A stretch of 5,129 nucleotides of DNA, taken from NCBI GenBank assembly GCA_007116425.1, contig SKIL01000377.1, positions 1 through 5,129 of the forward strand, in the 5' to 3' direction. A program made the position numbers and the translations under genes. This document shows, piece by piece, positions 1 through 5,129 of this stretch. Below the pieces are notes generated by a model. That model was not told the origin of the DNA, did no database searches, and saw nothing but the letters and a program-made list of their open reading frames with translations. Numbering within the stretch: the first letter of the stretch is position 1; every line of letters starts with the position of its first letter. This DNA is from Bacteriovoracaceae bacterium. GTDB taxonomy: Bacteria; Bdellovibrionota; Bacteriovoracia; Bacteriovoracales; Bacteriovoracaceae.

Positions 1-732
1 AAACTCTTTTTTTAATAACGGAAGTATATTCTTGCCGTCAATTAAACCTTGATTGCATGATTCTATAATTAAGGTCGGATGGTATCTCTTTATTGTGTTC
101 AGACACCCTTTTAAGGCCACTTCTTCAAAGCGTTCAACATCAATTTTTATGACATCAATATTTTTTAATTCTTTTGGTAAAACTTCATCTAGTGGAATTG
201 TATTAACTAACTCGAAGTTTGCTTCTTCCTTATCATCACCGTATAGGAAGAGGGAGTGGCCACCATCATTTCTATTTGAAAGGTAAAGCTTTTCTTGAGA
301 CTTTTTGTCACTAATAGCACAGTTATAGAGATTGATATTGGTAAGAGAGTTTATCTCTTTTGTTTGCTTTAAGCATTCAAAATTAATAGCATTAGGCTCA
401 AAACAAAATGCTACTAAGCTTTTATTTTTATTTAATAGCCAATAAGTAAAAAGGCCAATATTTGCTCCGATGTCTATGAAAACAGGCCTGTCTTTCGACA
501 AGCTATTTAAAATTTCTTCTCTATCAATGCTTTCATAGTCATTAAATCCTTTATTCTTACCGTGGACCAAGTGAAATGATGGCCCTTTCATATCTTTTGC
601 ATTAAAAAATATCTTGAAGTCATTGGCGACAGTAATCCATGCATACTGTTGCATAAAGCGGGTCAACTTTCGTTTAATATATCTTCTTCGTGAACAAAAC
701 ACGTTTAAAGAATTTATAAGATTGGAAGTCAT
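1..732 (-). CDS. FkbM-family SAM-dependent methyltransferase, 3' end cut by window edge
   Basis: Reading the minus strand from the ATG at 732 gives 244 uninterrupted codons that leave the window still open. The protein has the Rossmann SAM-binding motif FIDIGANIG (residues 85-93), the acidic loop motif FEPN (111-114) and the FkbM block IDVIKIDVExFEEVALKG (192-209), followed by the strand HPTLIIES. FkbM proteins methylate hydroxyl groups on sugars, polyketides or other small molecules. The substrate here cannot be told, but such genes often sit in polysaccharide or lipopolysaccharide loci. The family usually runs 240-300 residues, so probably only 20-50 are missing. The start is supported by a GA-rich ribosome binding site (GAGAAGAGA, 738-746) five bases upstream. 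There is no signal peptide, so it should be cytosolic. Residue 201 is Arg where the family normally has Gly (KIDVEG). The gene is divergent from lemA. Family assignment is firm; role is unknown. Confidence 0.9.
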   Translation of the reverse strand, partial: MTSNLINSLNVFCSRRRYIKRKLTRFMQQYAWITVANDFKIFFNAKDMKGPSFHLVHGKNKGFNDYESIDREEILNSLSKDRPVFIDIGANIGLFTYWLLNKNKSLVAFCFEPNAINFECLKQTKEINSLTNINLYNCAISDKKSQEKLYLSNRNDGGHSLFLYGDDKEEANFELVNTIPLDEVLPKELKNIDVIKIDVERFEEVALKGCLNTIKRYHPTLIIESCNQGLIDGKNILPLLKKEF

Positions 733-783
733 AAAAGTCTCTTCTCTTTCATTAATTAAATAAATCACTTCGTTTTTGTATGC

Positions 784-813
784 AGTTTACCACGCTAACT
801 AACGACTGGTTAA
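784..813 (-). promoter_or_regulatory. Candidate promoter for the FkbM-family gene
   Basis: On the minus strand, TTAACC (plus 808-813, 4 of 6 to the -35 consensus) is followed after 18 bases by TAAACT (plus 784-789, 4 of 6 to the -10 consensus). Transcription would begin near 777, leaving a leader of about 45 bases before the ATG at 732. This is a weak match in AT-rich DNA, and another minus-strand -10 lies at 861-866. Confidence 0.25.
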
Positions 814-860
814 TTCTTTTTATTTAATAAAACTATTTATTATTTTATGGAAGAGCTCTA

Positions 861-870
861 ATTATATAAT
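861..870. promoter_or_regulatory. Palindromic AT box giving a consensus -10 on both strands
   Basis: ATTATATAAT is a perfect 10-bp palindrome in the divergent intergenic region. It contains TATAAT on the plus strand (865-870) and on the minus strand (866-861), so it could serve as a shared -10 for lemA and the FkbM gene. No convincing -35 is seen at 16-18 bases on either side, which lowers confidence. The plus-strand transcript would carry a leader of about 105 bases before lemA. Confidence 0.25.
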
Positions 871-941
871 AGTTTGTTGCTCTGAGTAAGAAGTGATTTT
901 TTATGAATAGGGGATAGTTTCTTTTAGCTTTTCTGTTACTA

Positions 942-955
942 TTAAATATATTTAA
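942..955. other. 14-bp perfect palindrome upstream of lemA
   Basis: TTAAATATATTTAA reads the same on both strands and ends 25 bases before the lemA ATG. It may be a binding site for a dimeric regulator, or simply part of a core promoter: TATATT at 947-952 lies 17 bases after TTAGCT at 924-929. An AT-only palindrome in AT-rich DNA can also arise by chance. Confidence 0.2.
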
Positions 956-980
956 ACTGAATAGCAGAGGTTGGGTACTT

Positions 981-1562
981 ATGGAACTATATTTAATTTT
1001 AGGTGTAATAGTATTTTTGCTTTTTTACTGCGTGAGAATTTATAATCGACTTATTGAGCTGCGAAACAACTTTCAAAACTCATTTGCTCAAATAGATGTT
1101 CAACTTAAAAGACGTCATGACCTCATTCCCAATTTAGTTGAAACGGCAAAAAAGTTTATGTCCCATGAAAGAGAGACTCTGGAGGCCGTTATTCAGGCAA
1201 GAAATAATGCATCAAGAAAACAGAAGGAGTATGAAGAGCGGCCAGGCCGAAAGAATATGGAAGAGTTATTGGGGATGGAGTCGATTTTAACTGGATCTCT
1301 TGGTAAGCTCTTCGCCCTTTCTGAAAACTATCCTGACCTAAAGTCTGATCAAACAATGTTAGAATTAATGGAAGAGCTACGTACAACAGAGAATAGAATA
1401 TCCTATGCTCGTCAGGCGATGAATGACGCTTCAACATATTTTAACTCGGCCCGAGAGATTTTTCCTAATATTGTCATTGCAAATCTTTTCGGGTTTGAAA
1501 GAACCTGCTTGTGGAAAATCCAAGAAGAGCGAGAGCGAGAAACTCCCAAGGTGAGCTTTTAG
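981..1562 (+). CDS. lemA: LemA family membrane protein
   Basis: This 193-residue protein is a full-length LemA family member (usual length 180-200). Residues 3-20 form one N-terminal membrane segment. The helical body that follows carries the family hallmarks: YNRLIELRN (21-29), AQIDVQLKRRHDLIPNLVET (36-55), HERETLEAV (62-70), YPDLKS (117-122), ELRTTENRISYARQ (132-145) and the closing block FPNIVIANLFGFE (161-173) with terminal PKVSF. The usual AW before QIDVQ is replaced by SFA. The expected topology is a short N-terminus and a single membrane anchor with a coiled helical domain; the biochemical role of LemA proteins is not established. The ATG at 981 has an AGAGG ribosome binding site (966-970) ten bases upstream. 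The M48 protease gene begins 14 bp after the stop, so the two are almost certainly co-transcribed. LemA next to an M48 protease is a recurring arrangement and suggests a joint role in membrane or envelope protein quality control, which is inference. Confidence 0.95.
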   Translation: MELYLILGVIVFLLFYCVRIYNRLIELRNNFQNSFAQIDVQLKRRHDLIPNLVETAKKFMSHERETLEAVIQARNNASRKQKEYEERPGRKNMEELLGMESILTGSLGKLFALSENYPDLKSDQTMLELMEELRTTENRISYARQAMNDASTYFNSAREIFPNIVIANLFGFERTCLWKIQEERERETPKVSF

Positions 1563-1576
1563 CTTGAGATTATTAA

Positions 1577-3406
1577 ATGAACTTTTATCAGGCAAAAAAA
1601 AATGCTCAAGTTAAAAGCCAAAGACTCTTAGTTGTTCTCGGTTTTATAATTATAATCACGATATTTTGTATTAATTTACTATTTTTGTATTTGTATAAAT
1701 ATTTTTTCGTAGGAGGAGTCGAGAGCATACTTTTTTCCGACCTTCTTACTCTTTCAGCTGGTGAAGTTAAATTAGTTATCTCGGTATCAATAAGCTTATT
1801 ACTTTTAATTTTGTTTGGCAGTCTGACTCGTTGGTATGAGTTAAGGCCTGGAAAAAAGAGTATTGAAAAAATATTACAGGCGACAAAACTAGGTGGTGTA
1901 AATTTAAACTATTTAGAAAGAAGACTTTTAAATATTGTTGAGGAATTATCCATTGCTTGTGGTCTTCCCGTCCCGACTGTTTATATTCTAGAGCATGAGC
2001 CAAGTATTAATGCTCTTGCTGGTGGAGCAGATTCTCATCATGCATTTATTGGAGTCACCAGAGGAGCAATTAATTCACTAAATCGAGAGCAGCTTTCGGC
2101 CCTCGTTGCCCATGAATTAGGGCATATTATTAATGAGGATATTATTTTAAATCAACGCCTTGTTATTCTTCTTTCTGGTTTGTCAAAAGTCAGTTTGTTT
2201 GGGGCCTTTATTAGTCGGTCCTTTGGTATAGCTCGAAATTCTCGCAGAAGAGTTGCTGGTAATATTTTTATGTCGATTCTAGGCCTTATCATCTATCTTA
2301 TTGGTAGTCTTTCTCTTTTTATCAGTCGACTTTTGAAATATGGTATTTCAAGACAAAGAGAGTTCAAAGCAGATGCTTGTGCTGTTCAATTTACAAGAAA
2401 CCCGCATGCACTGATCGAGGTTTTTAAAAAAGTCATTTCACAGCAGGGCAAAAGCTTTAATCTCAACGAACAGAAAGAAGATTTTTCGCATATGTTCTTC
2501 ATTCATTCTTTTTCCTACTCTCAACTCTTGAGTACTCATCCTCCTATCAGTGAGCGAATTAAAAGGATTAATCCATCCATAAATCTTGAAAAGTATAACT
2601 ATAAGGAGACGCGCAGAGAAAATAATCATGAAGAGTTAGTGTCTCTTAGTTTTTCACAGTCGGTGACTAAGGCCCAAGAACTTTACAAAAATATTCCAGG
2701 CTCAATTTTGATAATAGCCCACAGTACAAAAATGGCTCCTTTTTTAATAGCTAGTTTATGGTTTGACTCAGATCAAGAAATTTGTAACTCGCAAATAGAA
2801 GCAGTTGGAAGAACACCAAAAGAGAGGTCATTACTTTTACAAACACATCGGCGTATTAAGCGCTTGTCATATATGATAAGACTTCTTTTGATTGAAATCT
2901 CTTCGCCCATTTTACAGGCCAACCCGAGTATTTTTGAGCGAACACTAGCTAATGTTTTTAAAAGTGTAAGACTAAAAAAGAAAACATATTTGCGTGACTA
3001 TCTTTTATTAGAGTGTTTAAAGATAACAAACTCCCAACGAGTTCATGTCTCGGGAAGAAAGAAATTAAAAACCATAGGTTGTGAGATTTATCCCCTTCAT
3101 TCGTTGCTTGTCAGTTATTTCTCGGGAGATCCAAATAAGTTCCATCAAGAGGTGACAAAAAGCTTTGGTTGGACTGATTTCCAAGAGTATGAGACTCATG
3201 CGGTTAAGTCAGAAGACTTTGAAAAGGGATTGAATTTACTGCGCTCTTTAAAATCTGACGAGCTTAATCGTTATCTTTGCTACCTATATCAAGAAGTAGT
3301 CTTTTTTAATGAGAAACAATGGCTTTTATGGCGCTTTCTATGCTTTAGTTTCGGTATTTCATGTCCGCTTGTCGAAAATAAAAATGAAAATGCTTTGAAG
3401 AATTAA
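1577..3406 (+). CDS. HtpX-like M48 family membrane zinc metalloprotease with long C-terminal extension
   Basis: The 609-residue product is a membrane-bound M48 peptidase. Two N-terminal membrane segments (about 16-40 and 63-84) precede the zinc site HELGH (His179, Glu180, His183). Two more hydrophobic segments (about 192-212 and 227-250) come before the third ligand, Glu262, in REFKAD, with Asp266 also conserved. The HPP motif at 321-323 (STHPPISERI) closes the peptidase domain. This order matches HtpX, whose active site faces the cytosol and degrades damaged membrane proteins. E. coli HtpX is about 290 residues; residues 350-609 here are an extra, largely helical domain. Long C-terminal domains of this kind occur in other LemA-linked M48 proteins, but I know of no assigned function. 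The gene lies 14 bp after lemA; the ribosome binding site is weak (TTGAGA, 1564-1569), suggesting reliance on translation of lemA. Nine consecutive adenines (1594-1602) sit at codons 6-9. All catalytic residues are present, so the enzyme should be active. Confidence 0.95.
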   Translation: MNFYQAKKNAQVKSQRLLVVLGFIIIITIFCINLLFLYLYKYFFVGGVESILFSDLLTLSAGEVKLVISVSISLLLLILFGSLTRWYELRPGKKSIEKILQATKLGGVNLNYLERRLLNIVEELSIACGLPVPTVYILEHEPSINALAGGADSHHAFIGVTRGAINSLNREQLSALVAHELGHIINEDIILNQRLVILLSGLSKVSLFGAFISRSFGIARNSRRRVAGNIFMSILGLIIYLIGSLSLFISRLLKYGISRQREFKADACAVQFTRNPHALIEVFKKVISQQGKSFNLNEQKEDFSHMFFIHSFSYSQLLSTHPPISERIKRINPSINLEKYNYKETRRENNHEELVSLSFSQSVTKAQELYKNIPGSILIIAHSTKMAPFLIASLWFDSDQEICNSQIEAVGRTPKERSLLLQTHRRIKRLSYMIRLLLIEISSPILQANPSIFERTLANVFKSVRLKKKTYLRDYLLLECLKITNSQRVHVSGRKKLKTIGCEIYPLHSLLVSYFSGDPNKFHQEVTKSFGWTDFQEYETHAVKSEDFEKGLNLLRSLKSDELNRYLCYLYQEVVFFNEKQWLLWRFLCFSFGISCPLVENKNENALKN

Positions 3407-3443
3407 GTTTTACATTTAGGCCCAACGACGATATTTTTTTAAA

Positions 3444-3473
3444 TTGATTTATCACAGCCTTTTGTCCTATGAT
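3444..3473 (+). promoter_or_regulatory. Promoter of the ABC transporter operon
   Basis: TTGATT (3444-3449, 4 of 6) and TATGAT (3468-3473, 5 of 6) are separated by 18 bases, the best sigma-70-type match in the window. Transcription would start near 3480, only about two bases before the upstream ATG at 3482 but 44 bases before the ATG at 3524. It lies in the 75-bp gap after the protease gene and marks a new transcription unit. A run of seven T (3434-3440) precedes it, without an obvious GC-rich stem, so no terminator is called. Confidence 0.5.
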
Positions 3474-3511
3474 CAGACTCTATGAAAATATATTTAGCAC
3501 GGATTTTGTTT

Positions 3512-3516
3512 GGGGA
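3512..3516 (+). promoter_or_regulatory. Ribosome binding site that fixes the solute-binding protein start
   Basis: GGGGA lies seven bases before the ATG at 3524. The alternative in-frame ATG at 3482 has no purine-rich sequence at the right distance (upstream bases are CAGACTCT) and lies almost at the predicted transcription start. The site therefore supports initiation at 3524. Confidence 0.6.
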
Positions 3517-3523
3517 TAGAGAA

Positions 3524-4543
3524 ATGGAAGTTAAATTGAATAGATCACTTTCGCCCGCTTTATTTTTTCTTATCCTGATTCTTTTTTGGGGATGTACTAA
3601 AAAGGAAGAAGTTATTAGAGTTGGTAGCTCTCCTACAGCAAGTTCATCTGGGGTTTTTCTTGCCTATGAGAATGGTCATTTTCGTGATCTTGGTTTAAAT
3701 GTCGAAATTACAAATTTTCAAAATTCTGGAGCCCCGATGACAGTGTTGCTGGCCAATGGACAATTAGACGTTGGAGCTGGGAATATTACTTCAGGCCTTT
3801 GGGAGAGTCTTGTTCAGGGACTCGATATACGAATCGTTGCTGATAAAGGTTCTCTTTCAGAGCAGACACCTTATTTAGGTCTTATTGTCCGAAGTGATCA
3901 TATCGAAAATGGCTTCTCTGAATTATCTGAGCTAAATGGTTTTAAAATGGGGCTTACAAGTTTGGCCGGTGTATCCCAGCAGATTCTCGCTGATAGGTTT
4001 TTGCAAAAAGGCGGCTTGTCAATGGATGATGTTGAGTTTATTAGGATGTCTTATGGGGAGATGAATGTTGCACTTCGACAGGGGTTGATTGATGCGACAA
4101 TCCAGCTTGAGCCTCACCTTACAAGAGCAGTCGAAGAGGGTTTTGCCCATCTCTTTGCCTATGGCACTGATGTATACCCTGATCAGCAAAGTGCTGCCCT
4201 CTTCTATTCGGGAGATTTTTATAGGGATACAGAAAAAGCGACCAAGTTTATGATCGCATATCTCAAAGGTGTCAGAGATTATTACAATGCTTTTTTTAAT
4301 GATATCAGAAAAGAAGAAACCATCGCGGCCTTGAAAAAGCATGTCAATATTGATGATGATGAAATTTGGAAGAAAATGATCCCGTCTGGAATTAATGTAA
4401 ACGGTTTTTTAAACATCTCCTCGCTAGAGAGTGATCTCGATTGGTATGTGACAAATAATTTTATTTCATCTCGACCAGAGGTCGCGAGGTTTGTGGATCA
4501 TAGTTTTGTCGAGGCTGCATTAAAAGCTTTAGGGGAAAAATAA
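3524..4543 (+). CDS. ABC transporter substrate-binding lipoprotein, NitT/TauT (NMT1/THI5-like) type
   Basis: From the ATG at 3524 this is a 339-residue protein. It has a lipoprotein-type signal peptide: positive residues Lys4 and Arg7, a hydrophobic core at about 11-22, and LFWGC with the lipidatable Cys24. The mature part starts as a class II periplasmic binding protein: IRVGSSP (31-37), then SSGVFLAYENGHFRDLGLNVEI (41-62), the segment LANGQLDVGAGN (76-87), and the second-lobe signatures LNGFKMGL (137-144) and LRQGLIDATIQLEPHL (184-199). These patterns are typical of SsuA/TauA/ThiY-like proteins that bind small organic solutes such as sulfonates or pyrimidines. The actual ligand cannot be read from sequence. 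It would be anchored to a membrane facing the periplasm and deliver solute to the permease. A longer reading from 3482 adds 14 residues, but would put a long charged stretch before the signal peptide and has no ribosome binding site. The stop TAA is directly followed by the ATG of the ATPase gene, so both belong to one operon. Confidence 0.88.
   Translation: MEVKLNRSLSPALFFLILILFWGCTKKEEVIRVGSSPTASSSGVFLAYENGHFRDLGLNVEITNFQNSGAPMTVLLANGQLDVGAGNITSGLWESLVQGLDIRIVADKGSLSEQTPYLGLIVRSDHIENGFSELSELNGFKMGLTSLAGVSQQILADRFLQKGGLSMDDVEFIRMSYGEMNVALRQGLIDATIQLEPHLTRAVEEGFAHLFAYGTDVYPDQQSAALFYSGDFYRDTEKATKFMIAYLKGVRDYYNAFFNDIRKEETIAALKKHVNIDDDEIWKKMIPSGINVNGFLNISSLESDLDWYVTNNFISSRPEVARFVDHSFVEAALKALGEK
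4531..4536 (+). promoter_or_regulatory. Ribosome binding site of the ABC ATPase gene
   Basis: AGGGGA lies inside the last codons of the binding-protein gene, seven bases before the ATPase ATG at 4544. With the stop and start codons abutting (TAAATG), this is a standard arrangement for translational coupling in an ABC operon. Confidence 0.6.
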
Positions 4544-5129
4544 ATGTCAGAAAGCTCTATTGCAGTTGAGATAAAAAATCTTTTCTTTGAGTTTGACTCC
4601 GAGCTACTTTTTGAAGATTTTAATCTTGAGATAAAAAAGGGAAGTTTTACGTGTATACTTGGTAGAAGTGGCTGTGGTAAATCTTCTCTTTTGAAGCTTA
4701 TTCAAGGAATTTATAGGCCCCAAAGGGGGAGTATTGTAAAAAAGCTTGAATCAACTATTGCTTTTCAGCAATCCCCCTTGTTTCCGTGGATGAGTGTTTA
4801 TGAGAACTTACTTGTAGCTATCCCAGACAAATATACTCAAACTGAAAAAAAAAAATTGTTTTTGAGAATCTGAAGGTTGCCAACCTCGAAAAGTATAGTC
4901 ATGCGTACCCTGGTCAAATTTCCGGTGGAATGCAGCAGCGAGTAAGTATCTTGAGATGTTTTGCCTCCGAAGCGGAAATTATTTTACTTGATGAACCTTT
5001 TGTTTCTGTTGATTATGTTCAGCGTTATCAGTTGACAACTTTTTTACAAGATCTTTGGACTAAAAAAAACAAGACCATTATTTTTATCACTCACGATATT
5101 GATGAGTCTTTGAATGTCGCAGAGAGAAT
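4544..5129 (+). CDS. ABC transporter ATP-binding protein (NitT/TauT type), frame broken at an A11 run and cut by window end
   Basis: The first frame (4544-4873, 109 residues) holds the N-terminal half of an ABC ATPase: Walker A GRSGCGKSS (residues 40-48) and the Q-loop region FQQSPLFPWMSVYENL (74-89). The PW after the Q-loop is typical of SsuB/TauB-type subunits. This frame ends at TGA (4871-4873). The rest of the protein continues without a break in the -1 frame from about 4846 to the window end: signature ISGGMQQRV, Walker B EIILLDEPF, D-loop SVD and H-loop ITHDIDES. The frames overlap only at 4846-4870, which contains most of the 11-adenine run at 4845-4855. One extra A (or two fewer) restores a normal protein reading TEKKKIVFENL. 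The downstream half shows no decay, so this is a sequencing error, a very recent or reversible mutation, or a gene read by slippage. A strict annotation would call it a frameshifted, partial gene. It would energise uptake of the solute captured by the upstream lipoprotein; the permease is probably next. Confidence 0.93.
4845..4855 (+). repeat. A11 homopolymer at the frame break of the ABC ATPase gene
   Basis: Eleven consecutive adenines follow ACTG and precede TTG. The -1 frame is closed by TGA at 4843-4845 and the original frame by TGA at 4871-4873, so a change of frame must occur in or within about 15 bases of this run. Runs of this length are prone to replication slippage, to RNA polymerase slippage and to homopolymer errors in sequencing. 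Confidence 0.9.

Noticed and set aside
53..286. 77-codon plus-strand ORF
   Set aside because: It lies antisense within the FkbM-family gene, has no recognisable domain, and the minus-strand frame carries clear family motifs through the same bases.
729..752. Seven-codon minus-strand ORF (MKEKRLL) whose TGA overlaps the FkbM start as ATGA
   Set aside because: The overlap resembles a coupling leader, but the mini-ORF has no ribosome binding site of its own, and its purine-rich codons are simply the binding site of the main gene.
903..917. Four-codon ORF in the lemA leader
   Set aside because: Too short to separate from chance, with no convincing ribosome binding site and no regulatory composition such as repeated codons.
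1189..1437. 82-codon minus-strand ORF inside lemA
   Set aside because: Antisense shadow of conserved LemA coding sequence, with no motif of its own.
1776..2003. Minus-strand ORF inside the protease gene (another at 2438-2629)
   Set aside because: Both are antisense to an M48 gene whose motifs are well conserved; no separate evidence of coding.
3434..3440. T7 run after the protease gene as a terminator
   Set aside because: No GC-rich inverted repeat precedes it, so an intrinsic terminator cannot be supported.
4019..4342. 107-codon minus-strand ORF inside the solute-binding protein gene
   Set aside because: Antisense shadow; the plus frame shows the binding-protein signatures across the same region.
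4874..5129. Treating the second half of the ATPase as an independent gene
   Set aside because: It has no start codon with a ribosome binding site near the break and begins in the middle of the ABC fold; it only makes sense as a continuation of the upstream frame.

Overview
The window is AT-rich (roughly one third G+C by eye) bacterial chromosomal DNA from a Gram-negative type of cell. The best guess at lineage is the Bdellovibrionota / former Deltaproteobacteria, perhaps a Bacteriovorax-like organism. This rests only on composition, gene content and an atypical lipobox, and is low confidence. There are no RNA genes, insertion sequences, CRISPR arrays or phage genes.

Layout: (1) Positions 1-732, minus strand, hold an FkbM-family SAM-dependent methyltransferase whose 3' end runs off the left edge. 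(2) Positions 733-980 are a divergent intergenic region with AT-rich promoter-like sites and a 14-bp palindrome. (3) Positions 981-3406, plus strand, hold a tight two-gene unit 14 bp apart: a LemA-family membrane protein, then an HtpX-type M48 membrane metalloprotease with a C-terminal extension of about 260 residues. (4) Positions 3407-3523 carry a good promoter candidate and a ribosome binding site. Together these place the start of the next gene at 3524 rather than 3482. (5) Positions 3524-5129 begin an ABC importer operon of the NitT/TauT (SsuA/TauA, NMT1/THI5-like) class: a lipoprotein solute-binding protein whose stop codon directly abuts the start of the ATPase gene. The permease gene is not in view and is presumably downstream.

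LemA and M48 probably work together at the inner membrane, since this pairing recurs in bacteria. The M48 protein has all the residues needed for zinc-dependent proteolysis. The binding protein and ATPase would drive uptake of a small organic solute that cannot be named from sequence.

The most notable feature is in the ATPase gene. Its reading frame breaks exactly at a run of 11 adenines (4845-4855), yet the -1 frame beyond it encodes an intact remainder of the ATPase (signature, Walker B, D-loop and H-loop). This is either a homopolymer sequencing error, a recent or phase-variable mutation, or a gene expressed through slippage on the A-run. Other points of interest are a strong excess of GGCC, an arginine in place of the usual glycine in a core FkbM motif, and an A9 run at the start of the protease gene.
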